Source: Pseudomonas paraglycinae (lineage in GTDB: Bacteria; Pseudomonadota; Gammaproteobacteria; Pseudomonadales; Pseudomonadaceae). From it: a stretch of 64,000 nt of DNA. Below are positions 43,799-53,000 of this stretch, in pieces; the stretch's first letter is position 1, and each line of letters begins with the position of its first letter. The notes beneath the pieces were generated by a model. That model searched no databases. It saw only the letters and a list, made by a program, of their open reading frames with translations, and was not told where the DNA came from. The translations under genes were made by a program, and so were the position numbers. The stretch lies in assembly GCF_021601625.1 (NCBI RefSeq), contig NZ_BQHR01000009.1:220288-284287 (forward strand), in the 5' to 3' direction.

Positions 43799-45531
43799 CG
43801 AATGTTTTCCTGATCCTGATGTTGTTGCTGTTCGTACCAGAATTTGCGTCGCAGCAGTTCGCCCGGATCATCCGGGATCTTGCCCAGCCACTGTTCCAGC
43901 GCCTGCTGTTGCTCGCCTTCGAGGGTGTCCTCATTGGGGCGCAGCAGCGGCGCAGTGTTCTGTTCCTCGCCCGGTTCGCTGTCCGGCAACTCGTTGGCAC
44001 CCGGCAGCGGCGGGGTGGTCGGTGGCGGTTCGCTGGCGGACTCACCGGTTTGCGGTTCGCTCTGGGTTTCGCTTTTGACCGCTGGCGGCGGAGCGGTCGT
44101 TGGCGGTGGTTCATCGCCCGGTAGGTTTGGCTGCGCCGGTTTGTCTTGCGGTTCGGCCGGCGGCGGGGCGTTTTTCTGTTTCAGCAGGTTTTCCACCAGC
44201 GCCTTGTTGGTCAGTGCCGGACGCAGATCCGGCTGACGTTCCAGGGCCTGCTCGTAGGCGTCCAGCGCCGCTTCCAGCTCGCCGCTTCTGGCCAGGGCAT
44301 TGCCACGATTGTAGTGGGCGTGGGCGTCGTTGCCCTCGGCGAAACGCTGAGCGGCGCCACTGTAGTCGCCGGCCTCGTACAACGCCACTCCTTGCCATTG
44401 CGGATCTTCGAAATGCTTCGCCGCCTCGGCCGGGCGCTTCTGTTTGAGCAGATGCAGGCCTTGCTGATCGGGACGCAGCCACAGGTCTTCGAAGTCGAAG
44501 GCATAGCTCGGTTGCGGCAACGCGAGCAGCAACGGCAGGCAGAACAGCCAGCCACGCCGCCCTGCGCACGCGGCGAGCAACAACAGCGGCAACAGCAGCC
44601 AGTAACCCTGATCGGCCCAGGTGTCGAGGCGCACGGTCTGGCCATCGTCGCGCAGGCTGCGCGGGCCATCGAGCAGGCCGAGGTCGCCCAGATCGGATTC
44701 ATCCAGCCGTGCGCTGCGGTACTCGCCGCCGACTGCGTTGAGGAAGGCACCGAGGCCCGGGCTGTCGAGTTGCGGCACCCGGATCGCGCCTTGTTCATCC
44801 TTGAGGAAACTGCCGTCCTCCTGAGCAATCGGCGCGCCCTCGGCGGTGCCGACACCAAGCATCAACAATTGCGCCGATTGGCCGCTCAGCGCATGACGAA
44901 TGCCTTGGCGCTCCTCTTCCGACAGCGAAGAGCCAATCAGCAGAATCCGCCCCTGACCCAACGCGCCCTGCTTGAGCAGCGCCAGCGCCTTGCTCACTGC
45001 CAGATCGGCGCGATGGCCGCTTTCCGGCATCAGCGAAGGCTTGAGCGCGTCGAGCAGATTGCGACTGGTCGCCAGGTCATCCGACAACGGCACCAGCGTA
45101 TGGGCGCTGCCGGCGTAAACGACGATAGCGGTCTGCGCATCGCTGCGCACCTGCAACAGGTCGAACAGCTTGCGCCGGGCCTGTTCCAGTCGCGTTGGCG
45201 GCGAGTCGGTGGCGAGCATTTCCGGGGTCAGTTCCAGCACCACTACCAACGGGTCGGCGGGTTTCTGGCTGGTCTGTTCGACCCGTTCCCAGCTCGGTCC
45301 GAGCAACGCCAGGATCGTCAGCAGCCAGGCCACGCTCAGGGCGACCCACGGCAATTTGCTGTCGCGACCGCTGCCACCACTGAGCAGCGTGGCGTGGAAG
45401 GCCGGCGGCAGAATCATCTGCCAGCGACCCGCGCGTTTCTGCCGGTGCCAGAGCTGCCAGATCAGCCAGCCGAGCACCGGCAGCAGCAACAGCCACCAGG
45501 GGCGGAACCAGTGCGGCCAGAGGGCGATCAT
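43795..45531 (-). CDS. batB: BatB/BatC fusion: VWA domain plus TPR repeats
   Basis: The 578-residue protein has N-terminal membrane spans (about residues 10-26 and 62-80), a VWA domain (about 90-300), a further span near 315-335, TPR units (AHYNRGNALARSGELEAALD and following, about 385-450) and a long Pro/Glu-rich tail ending EDTLEGEQQQALEQWLGKIP. It therefore fuses what other bacteria encode as BatB and BatC. The VWA metal site looks degenerate: where DxSxS is expected the sequence is VVLELTPEMLATD. It may bind partners without a metal ion. It overlaps its neighbours on both sides by four bases. Confidence 0.87.
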   Translation of the reverse strand: MIALWPHWFRPWWLLLLPVLGWLIWQLWHRQKRAGRWQMILPPAFHATLLSGGSGRDSKLPWVALSVAWLLTILALLGPSWERVEQTSQKPADPLVVVLELTPEMLATDSPPTRLEQARRKLFDLLQVRSDAQTAIVVYAGSAHTLVPLSDDLATSRNLLDALKPSLMPESGHRADLAVSKALALLKQGALGQGRILLIGSSLSEEERQGIRHALSGQSAQLLMLGVGTAEGAPIAQEDGSFLKDEQGAIRVPQLDSPGLGAFLNAVGGEYRSARLDESDLGDLGLLDGPRSLRDDGQTVRLDTWADQGYWLLLPLLLLAACAGRRGWLFCLPLLLALPQPSYAFDFEDLWLRPDQQGLHLLKQKRPAEAAKHFEDPQWQGVALYEAGDYSGAAQRFAEGNDAHAHYNRGNALARSGELEAALDAYEQALERQPDLRPALTNKALVENLLKQKNAPPPAEPQDKPAQPNLPGDEPPPTTAPPPAVKSETQSEPQTGESASEPPPTTPPLPGANELPDSEPGEEQNTAPLLRPNEDTLEGEQQQALEQWLGKIPDDPGELLRRKFWYEQQQHQDQENIR

Positions 45532-46607
45532 CGGCGCCTCCGCAAACGCAGGCGCTTGAGGCGCTCGCGCCAGTCAGGCAGAGGGCTTTGCAGATACAGC
45601 TCCTTGGTGAACAGCCGTTGCAGCGGGTTGTCCGGCCACAGCACACGGGCCACCAGCAAAATGCTCAGCAGCAGCGCGAACGCCAGCGGCCACTGATACA
45701 ACGCCTGCGCCGGTCGGGCCTGGGTCGGTTGCTGAGTCACGGGTTCGAGCTGATCGAGGGTGTCCTTGATCGCTTGCAGTTGCTGGCCGTCGCGGGCGCG
45801 GAAGTATTGGCCGCCGGTGACCTCGGCGATGGCCTTGAGCGCCGGTTCGTCGAGATCGAGGGTCGGGTTGCCGCCGAGCAACGCCGTGGCGCCGCTTTCT
45901 TCGGGATCGGCGCCGATGCCGATCGGATAGATTTTCACGCCTTCGCTGGCGGCCAGTTTTGCGGCGGTCAGCGGGTCGATTTCGCCGCCATTGTTCGCGC
46001 CGTCGGTGACCAGAATCAGCACCCGACTCTGGGCCGGGCGCATGCGCAGGCGCTTCAGGGCCAGGCCGATGGCGTCGCCAATCGCGGTGTTCTTGCCGGC
46101 GATGCCGATCCGCGCTTCGTCGAGCCACACGCGCACGGTGCGTCGGTCAAACGTCAGCGGCGCTTGCAGGTAGGCCTGGCTGCCGAACAGGATCAGGCCG
46201 ACGCGGTCGCCATCGCGGCTTTCCAGGAAATCACCGAGCAAATGCTGAACCAGCGACAGGCGACTGACGTCTTCGTCGTTCCATTGCATGTCCGGGAAAT
46301 CCATCGAGCCGGACACGTCCACCGCCACCAGCAGATCACGACCGCTGGCGGCAATCGGCAGCGGTTCGCCGAGCCATTGCGGGCGGGCGGCGGCGATCAG
46401 CAGAAACAGCCACAGCAGTATGAACGGCGCTTGCTGGCGCCACGCTGGCAGGTTGGCCCGGGCGCGGCGGCGGGCGAGGCCTTCCAGGTCACCCAGGAAA
46501 CTCACTTTCAGCGCCGGTTCGCCGCTGTCGGCCACCGGCAGCACGAGGCGCATCAGCCACGGCAGCGGCAACAGCAGAAAGATCCATGGCCAGGCGAACT
46601 CAAACAT
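45528..46607 (-). CDS. batA: BatA: membrane-anchored VWA-domain protein
   Basis: The 359-residue protein has an N-terminal anchor (FAWPWIFLLLPLPWLMRLVL), a second span near residues 58-72, a VWA domain with an intact metal site (VAVDVSGSMDFPD; TDGANNGGEID) and a C-terminal span near 310-330. With BatB it forms the VWA pair of the operon, probably displayed toward the periplasm and worked on by the MoxR ATPase. The start overlaps the end of the DUF4381 gene by eight bases. Confidence 0.9.
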   Translation of the reverse strand: MFEFAWPWIFLLLPLPWLMRLVLPVADSGEPALKVSFLGDLEGLARRRARANLPAWRQQAPFILLWLFLLIAAARPQWLGEPLPIAASGRDLLVAVDVSGSMDFPDMQWNDEDVSRLSLVQHLLGDFLESRDGDRVGLILFGSQAYLQAPLTFDRRTVRVWLDEARIGIAGKNTAIGDAIGLALKRLRMRPAQSRVLILVTDGANNGGEIDPLTAAKLAASEGVKIYPIGIGADPEESGATALLGGNPTLDLDEPALKAIAEVTGGQYFRARDGQQLQAIKDTLDQLEPVTQQPTQARPAQALYQWPLAFALLLSILLVARVLWPDNPLQRLFTKELYLQSPLPDWRERLKRLRLRRRR

Positions 46608-47097
46608 GTTTGCGGATCCAGGTGTCGACTGCCTGGGTCAGGCCGGCGATGGCTTTGTCGTCGAGTTTGCACTCGGGTTTGTAGGCGCCTTCGACGAGCA
46701 CCATCCAGCGGGTCAGGCCGGCAGCGGGGCAACGGTTGTCGAGAAACGCCAGCCATTTGCGGCCGTTGAGGGTGTGGCTCTGGCTGTAGGGATAGTGGTT
46801 GCGGCACAGGCGCTTGAGCAAGCCGTTGAGCTGCTGCAGCCAGGCCCCGGCCGGGGCGCCGTCATAGGGTTTGGGCATCTGCGCCAGTTCGGCGAGTGCG
46901 GCGATGCGCACCGGATCGAGCGGCAGTTCGGCGCGCATGACCGGTTTTTTCTTGATCGGAATGAAACGCCGCAGCCGCCAGATCGCGAAACCGATTACCG
47001 GCAACAGTAAAAGCAGCAGCCACCAGCCCGGTGCCGGCGGCCAGAAGGCAATCGGTGGCGGGGAGATAAGCGGTTGCAGTTGTTCGAGGCCGTTCAT
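46600..47097 (-). CDS. DUF4381 domain membrane protein
   Basis: The 165-residue protein has one membrane span (PGWWLLLLLLPVIGFAIWRL, about residues 23-42), a basic stretch and a helical cytoplasmic domain with the family pattern LNGLLKRLCRNHYPYSQSHT and NGRKWLAFLDNRCP. DUF4381 proteins are standard members of MoxR/DUF58/Bat operons. Start and stop overlap neighbouring genes, indicating coupled translation. Confidence 0.88.
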   Translation of the reverse strand: MNGLEQLQPLISPPPIAFWPPAPGWWLLLLLLPVIGFAIWRLRRFIPIKKKPVMRAELPLDPVRIAALAELAQMPKPYDGAPAGAWLQQLNGLLKRLCRNHYPYSQSHTLNGRKWLAFLDNRCPAAGLTRWMVLVEGAYKPECKLDDKAIAGLTQAVDTWIRKHV

Positions 47098-48047
47098 CGA
47101 CCTTTCCCCGGACGTTGCGGGTTAAGGAACTCGCGCATCTGTTCGACCATTTCGCTCTGGGTGCTCAGCGGCATCAACAGCACGCGCAGCTTCTGCGCGA
47201 GCAATTCCCAACGGGCGATCCGCGCTTCGGCCTGGGCGCGGTAGGTCTGGCGCAGGTCGAAGTTGAGGGTGTCGAGTTCCAGTTTCGCGCCGCGTTCGGC
47301 GAATCTCAGCAGGCCGGCGGCGGGCAGGGCGTGGTCCAGCGGATCGGACAGCGGCAGCATCAACAGGTCGCAATGGCGCGACAGCAGGCTCAATTGCTGC
47401 TCGGCGCTGTCGGACAGTGCGCGCTCGTCGCAGATCACGATCACCAGACTGCCCGGTCGCAGCACTTCACGGGCCCGACGCAACGCTACGCCAAACGCGT
47501 CGCGGTCCGGCTCCCGCTCGCTGTGCAGCGACTGGTTGACCTTCACCAGCCGGTTGAGCAATTGCAACAGGCTCTGCTTGCTGCGCCGTGGTTTGATTTC
47601 GTAATGCTCGTTGTCGCCGAACACCAGCCCGCCCACCCGATCGTTGTGACCCAGCGCAGCCCAGCCGATCAGCGCCGCAGCCTGCGCCGCAAGCACCGAT
47701 TTGAACATCAGCCCGGAGCCGAAAAACAGCCGCGTGCTTTGCTCGACCATGATGAAAATCGGCCGTTCGCGTTCTTCATGGAACAGTTTGGTGTGCGGTT
47801 CCTGCGTCCGCGCCGTCACGCGCCAGTCGATGGTGCGCACGTCGTCGCCGGCCTGATAGACCCGAACCTGATCGAAGTCGACGCCGCGACCACGGAATTT
47901 CGAGTGATGCAGGCCGATCAGCGGGCTGCGCTGGCTCGGCGTCGAAAACAGCTGCACTTCGCGCACGCGGTGACGCATCTCGATCAGCTCGGCGAGGCTG
48001 ATGCGGATGCCCGGTTCGGACGGCAGGGAGGCGTTCATCGGGGTCAA
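47094..48047 (-). CDS. DUF58 family protein
   Basis: The 317-residue protein has the DUF58 core: SKFRGRGVDFDQVRVYQAGD, DVRTIDWRVTARTQEPHTKL and FHEERERPIFIMVEQSTRLF, followed by a VWA-like part. No membrane span is evident. DUF58 proteins link MoxR ATPases to their VWA partners. It overlaps the MoxR gene by four bases and the DUF4381 gene by four bases. Confidence 0.9.
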   Translation of the reverse strand: MTPMNASLPSEPGIRISLAELIEMRHRVREVQLFSTPSQRSPLIGLHHSKFRGRGVDFDQVRVYQAGDDVRTIDWRVTARTQEPHTKLFHEERERPIFIMVEQSTRLFFGSGLMFKSVLAAQAAALIGWAALGHNDRVGGLVFGDNEHYEIKPRRSKQSLLQLLNRLVKVNQSLHSEREPDRDAFGVALRRAREVLRPGSLVIVICDERALSDSAEQQLSLLSRHCDLLMLPLSDPLDHALPAAGLLRFAERGAKLELDTLNFDLRQTYRAQAEARIARWELLAQKLRVLLMPLSTQSEMVEQMREFLNPQRPGKGR

Positions 48048-49003
48048 GCGACGGCTACGACGTCGAGAATCCGTTGCACCACGCGATCCTGATCGATGCC
48101 AGCGGCTTCGGCTTCAAACGACAGAATGATGCGGTGACGCAACACGTCGAACAGCACCGCCTGGATGTCTTCCGGGCTGACGAAGTCGCGACCGGCCAGC
48201 CAGGCGTGGGCGCGGGCGCAGCGGTCGAGGGCGATCGAGCCGCGCGGGCTGGCGCCGTAGGCAATCCACTCGGCCATTTCCGGGTCGAACTTGGCCGGGT
48301 TGCGCGTGGCCATGACCAGTTGCACCAGGTATTCCTCGACCGCGTCCGCCATGTACAAGCCAAGGATTTCCTTGCGCGCGGCGAAGATCGCCTGCTGGCT
48401 GACCCGGCGTTCGGGCTTGGTTTCGCCGTTCAGGGCTTCGCCGCGGGCCTGTTGCAGGATCCGACGCTCGACGGCGGCATCCGGGAAGCCCATTTTCACG
48501 TGCATCAGGAAGCGGTCGAGCTGGGCTTCGGGCAACGGATAGGTGCCTTCCTGCTCGATCGGGTTCTGCGTGGCCATCACCAGGAACAGCGGCGACAGCT
48601 CGTATGTACTGCGCCCGACACTGACCTGACGTTCGGCCATGGCTTCCAGCAGCGCCGATTGCACCTTGGCCGGGGCACGGTTGATTTCGTCCGCCAGCAC
48701 CAGGTTGTGGAAGATCGGGCCTTGCTGGAACACGAAGCTGCCGGTTTCCGGGCGATAGATCTCGGTGCCGGTGATGTCGGCGGGCAGCAGGTCCGGGGTG
48801 AACTGAATGCGATGGAACTGGGCTTCGATGCCCTCGGCGAGCTCTTTGATCGCTTTGGTCTTGGCCAGACCCGGAGCGCCCTCGACCAGCATGTGGCCGT
48901 CGGCGAGCAGGGCGATGAGCAAGCGCTCGATGAGTTTTTCCTGGCCGAGAATCTGCGTTGAAAGAAAGGTTCGCAGCGCCAGCAGCGCTTCACGATGTTC
49001 CAT
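48044..49003 (-). CDS. moxR: MoxR-family AAA+ ATPase
   Basis: The 319-residue ATPase carries Walker A in VEGAPGLAKTKAI (about residues 38-50), Walker B in LVLADEINRAPAKVQSALLE (about 103-122), sensor 1 in FLVMATQNPIEQEGTYPLPE and a C-terminal lid. MoxR proteins act as chaperones for metal or partner insertion into VWA proteins. As first gene of a six-gene operon (moxR, DUF58, DUF4381, batA, batB/C, batD) it probably energises the whole system. The longer frame beginning further upstream in another phase is not real. Confidence 0.93.
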   Translation of the reverse strand: MEHREALLALRTFLSTQILGQEKLIERLLIALLADGHMLVEGAPGLAKTKAIKELAEGIEAQFHRIQFTPDLLPADITGTEIYRPETGSFVFQQGPIFHNLVLADEINRAPAKVQSALLEAMAERQVSVGRSTYELSPLFLVMATQNPIEQEGTYPLPEAQLDRFLMHVKMGFPDAAVERRILQQARGEALNGETKPERRVSQQAIFAARKEILGLYMADAVEEYLVQLVMATRNPAKFDPEMAEWIAYGASPRGSIALDRCARAHAWLAGRDFVSPEDIQAVLFDVLRHRIILSFEAEAAGIDQDRVVQRILDVVAVA

Positions 49004-49177
49004 CGATGACTGTTCCTGGAAAGGGAGGCCACAGGCGTTCGGATAACGCCGGGGCTGGGGGCGTTACTTTAATCCATCGCAGGGGGTGGCGACTAACGGC
49101 ATTTTGCGCAAAGTGCGGGAAATGACCGGGGGATTTGTTGGAATTTTGTAGGGTGGGGTAGGTGCGGTGTTCTTTCG

Positions 49178-49202
49178 GGCCCTTTCGCTCGCGAAAGGGC
49201 CG
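49178..49202. terminator. Hairpin between moxR and the small acidic gene
   Basis: GGCCCTTTCG and CGAAAGGGCC form a ten-base stem around a short loop just after the stop of the acidic gene. There is no T run, so termination strength is uncertain. Confidence 0.5.
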
Positions 49203-49214
49203 GCCCAGATGCCA

Positions 49215-49568
49215 TCAAATCTGGCTGATATAGGTGCCAGTACCATCAAGAATGTTCTTCAGGGTTTCCTCGACCTCAGCCAGATCCACCATGTCCGGAT
49301 TGAAAGTGATTTCCAGCACATCATCCCCGTTCAACGCATCGGCATCGGCTGCAGCGATTTCGATCTTCAACAGGGTTTTGGTCAAAGTGACCTTGACGCC
49401 ATCAAGGGTCGACGGCTCGCCATCCAGCGTGATCTCCAGCTCGTCCTCGTCCGGGTAGCGGCTCATCAGGAACATGTCGCCCTTGTCGCTGTGGCAGCAG
49501 AGCATGGCCATGTTGTCTTCTTCGTCGTCGCACGGGTTGACGATCAAAAGGGCGGTGGTCATTTGCAT
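49215..49568 (-). CDS. Small acidic protein, unknown
   Basis: Starting at MQMTTALLIVNPCDDEEDNM, with AGGAA six bases upstream, this is a 117-residue strongly acidic cytoplasmic protein (SRYPDEDELEITLDGEPSTL; NPDMVDLAEVEETLKNILDG). Two adjacent cysteines (MLCCHSDKGD) and one in NPCDDEE might bind metal, but no known motif is complete. The frame extends upstream to 49685, but that part has no ribosome site and unlikely codons. No family is recognised; it is a single-gene unit. Confidence 0.7.
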   Translation of the reverse strand: MQMTTALLIVNPCDDEEDNMAMLCCHSDKGDMFLMSRYPDEDELEITLDGEPSTLDGVKVTLTKTLLKIEIAAADADALNGDDVLEITFNPDMVDLAEVEETLKNILDGTGTYISQI

Positions 49569-50084
49569 GGGGAATTCCTGCCTCGGCGGGCTTGTTGGTC
49601 GCAATTGGGCGCGATTCTGCCAGCCCCCGGGAATTTCTGCATGTGAGAGTGTCAGAGGATGTGTCGTGAACGCGACACAGGTCAATGGTCATTCCTGGCA
49701 CGCCTGTACCGTAAAAACGGGCATTCAGACCGGCGTTCCGCCCCATGAATGCTAGTGTTTACCGATGCGCAGGCCTTGGTTTACGTGCCAATGACCGAAT
49801 ATGTCGCAGCACCGCAAGCAGACACATTGTCGCACCCATTAAGCTGCGCAACGGATGAGCACCCGTAAAGGCATTGCCATGGCCCCGCGAGCGGCGCCGG
49901 GCAGTCGTTTTTGCAGATGCCCATTCATGGAAGGTGAATGTGACCTGAGTGTCTCGTCCAGCTTCACCCACCTGTCACCCTGTTTCCTCTGCCCGAGAAT
50001 CAGGAACAGGGCGACGGAACGCCCCGAAAGGGGTTTTGCACGCGACGCTTTCCATCAATAACAAGCCCAAGCGGAGTACCACAG
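49569..50084. other. Intergenic region with the gdhB leader
   Basis: No gene is supported. Two small palindromes are visible: GTGTCG/CGACAC at 49661-49678 and CCCCGAAAGGGGTTTT at 50022-50037. The second lies about 50 bases before the gdhB start codon and could attenuate or tune leader transcription. Short open frames on both strands lack ribosome sites. Confidence 0.45.
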
Positions 50085-53000
50085 ATGGCGTTCTTCACCG
50101 CAGCCAGCAAAGCCGACTTCCAGCACCAACTGCAAGCGGCACTGGCGCAGCACATCAGTGAACAGGCACTGCCACAAGTGGCGCTGTTCGCTGAACAATT
50201 CTTCGGCATCATTTCCCTGGACGAGCTGACCCAACGTCGCCTCTCCGACCTCGCTGGCTGTACTCTCTCTGCGTGGCGCCTGCTTGAGCGCTTCGATCAC
50301 GCGCAACCGCAAGTGCGCGTCTACAACCCCGATTACGAACGTCACGGCTGGCAGTCGACCCACACCGCGGTCGAAGTGCTGCACCATGACTTGCCGTTCC
50401 TGGTGGACTCGGTGCGAACCGAGCTGAACCGTCGCGGTTACAGCATCCACACCCTGCAGACCACCGTGCTCAGCGTGCGTCGTGGCAGCAAGGGCGAGTT
50501 GCTGGAAATCCTGCCAAAAGGCACCACCGGCGAAGGCGTTCTGCACGAGTCGCTGATGTACCTGGAAATCGACCGCTGCGCCAATGCGGCCGAATTGAAT
50601 GTGCTGAGCAAGGAACTGGAACAGGTTCTGGGTGAAGTCCGCGTCGCGGTCTCCGATTTCGAGCCGATGAAGGCCAAGGTGCAGGAAATCCTCACCAAGC
50701 TCGATAACAGCGCATTCGCCGTCGATGCCGACGAGAAGACCGAAATCAAGAGCTTCCTGGAATGGCTGGTGGGCAACCACTTCACCTTCCTCGGCTACGA
50801 AGAATTCACCGTTGTCGATCAGGCCGATGGCGGCCACATCGAATACGACCAGAATTCGTTCCTCGGCCTGACCAAGATGCTGCGCACCGGTCTGACCAAC
50901 GAAGACCGCCACATCGAAGACTATGCCGTGAAATACCTGCGCGAACCGACCCTGCTGTCGTTCGCCAAGGCCGCGCATCCGAGCCGCGTGCACCGTCCGG
51001 CTTACCCGGACTACGTGTCGATTCGCGAAATCGATGCCGACGGCAAAGTGATCAAGGAACACCGCTTCATGGGCCTGTACACCTCGTCGGTGTATGGCGA
51101 AAGCGTGCGTGTCATCCCGTTCATCCGCCGCAAGGTCGAGGAAATCGAGCGCCGCTCCGGCTTCCAGGCCAAGGCTCACCTGGGCAAGGAACTGGCCCAG
51201 GTCCTGGAAGTGCTGCCGCGTGACGACCTGTTCCAGACCCCGGTCGACGAACTGTTCAACACCGTGATGTCGATCGTGCAGATCCAGGAACGCAACAAGA
51301 TCCGCGTGTTTCTGCGCAAAGACCCGTACGGTCGTTTCTGCTACTGCCTGGCCTACGTGCCGCGCGACATCTACTCCACCGAAGTTCGCCAGAAGATCCA
51401 GCAAGTGCTGATGGAGCGCCTGAAAGCCTCCGACTGCGAATTCTGGACGTTCTTCTCCGAGTCCGTGCTGGCCCGCGTGCAACTGATCCTGCGCGTCGAC
51501 CCGAAAAACCGCATCGACATCGACCCGCTGCAACTGGAAAACGAAGTGATCCAGGCCTGCCGCAGCTGGCAGGACGACTACGCCGCCCTGACCGTCGAAA
51601 CTTTCGGCGAAGCCAACGGCACCAACGTGCTGGCCGACTTCCCGAAAGGCTTCCCGGCCGGTTACCGCGAGCGTTTCGCAGCGCATTCGGCCGTGGTCGA
51701 CATGCAGCACCTGCTCAACCTGAGCGAGAAGAAGCCGCTGGCCATGAGCTTCTACCAGCCGCTGGCCTCCGGCCCACGCGAGCTGCATTGCAAGCTGTAT
51801 CACGCCGATACCCCGCTGGCACTGTCCGACGTACTGCCGATCCTGGAAAACCTCGGTCTGCGCGTGCTGGGTGAATTCCCATACCGTCTGCGTCACACCA
51901 ACGGCCGCGAGTTCTGGATCCACGACTTCGCGTTCACCGCCGCCGAAGGTCTGGACCTGGACATCCAGCAACTCAACGACACCCTGCAGGACGCGTTCGT
52001 CCACATCGTCCGTGGCGATGCCGAGAACGATGCGTTCAACCGTCTGGTGCTGACCGCCGGCCTGCCATGGCGCGACGTGGCGCTGCTGCGTGCCTACGCC
52101 CGTTATCTGAAGCAGATTCGTCTGGGCTTCGACCTCGGCTACATCGCCAGCACCCTGAACAACCACACCGACATCGCTCGCGAACTGACTCGCTTGTTCA
52201 AGACCCGCTTCTACCTGGCCCGCAAGCTCGGCAGCGATGATCTGGACGACAAGCAACAGCGTCTGGAACAGGCCATCCTGACCGCGCTGGACGACGTTCA
52301 AGTCCTCAACGAAGACCGCATCCTGCGTCGTTACCTGGACCTGATCAAAGCGACCCTGCGGACCAACTTCTACCAGACCGACGCCAACGGCCAGAACAAG
52401 TCGTACTTCAGCTTCAAGTTCAACCCGCACTTGATCCCTGAGCTGCCGAAACCGGTGCCGAAGTTCGAAATCTTCGTTTACTCGCCACGCGTCGAAGGCG
52501 TGCACCTGCGCTTCGGCAACGTCGCTCGCGGTGGTCTGCGCTGGTCCGACCGTGAAGAAGACTTCCGTACCGAAGTCCTCGGCCTGGTGAAAGCCCAGCA
52601 AGTGAAGAACTCGGTCATCGTGCCGGTGGGTGCGAAGGGCGGCTTCCTGCCGCGTCGCCTGCCACTGGGCGGCAGCCGTGACGAGATCGCGGCCGAGGGC
52701 ATCGCCTGCTACCGCATCTTCATTTCGGGCCTGTTGGACATCACCGACAACCTGAAGGACGGCAAACTGGTACCGCCGGCCAACGTCGTGCGGCATGACG
52801 ACGATGACCCGTACCTGGTGGTCGCGGCGGACAAAGGCACTGCAACCTTCTCCGACATCGCCAACGGCATCGCCATCGACTACGGCTTCTGGCTGGGTGA
52901 CGCATTCGCGTCCGGTGGTTCGGCCGGTTACGACCACAAGAAAATGGGCATCACCGCCAAGGGCGCGTGGGTTGGCGTTCAGCGCCACTTCCGCGAGCGC

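Noticed and set aside
49741-50084. Small genes upstream of gdhB
   Set aside because: Several 60-70 codon frames on both strands lack ribosome sites and protein-like composition.
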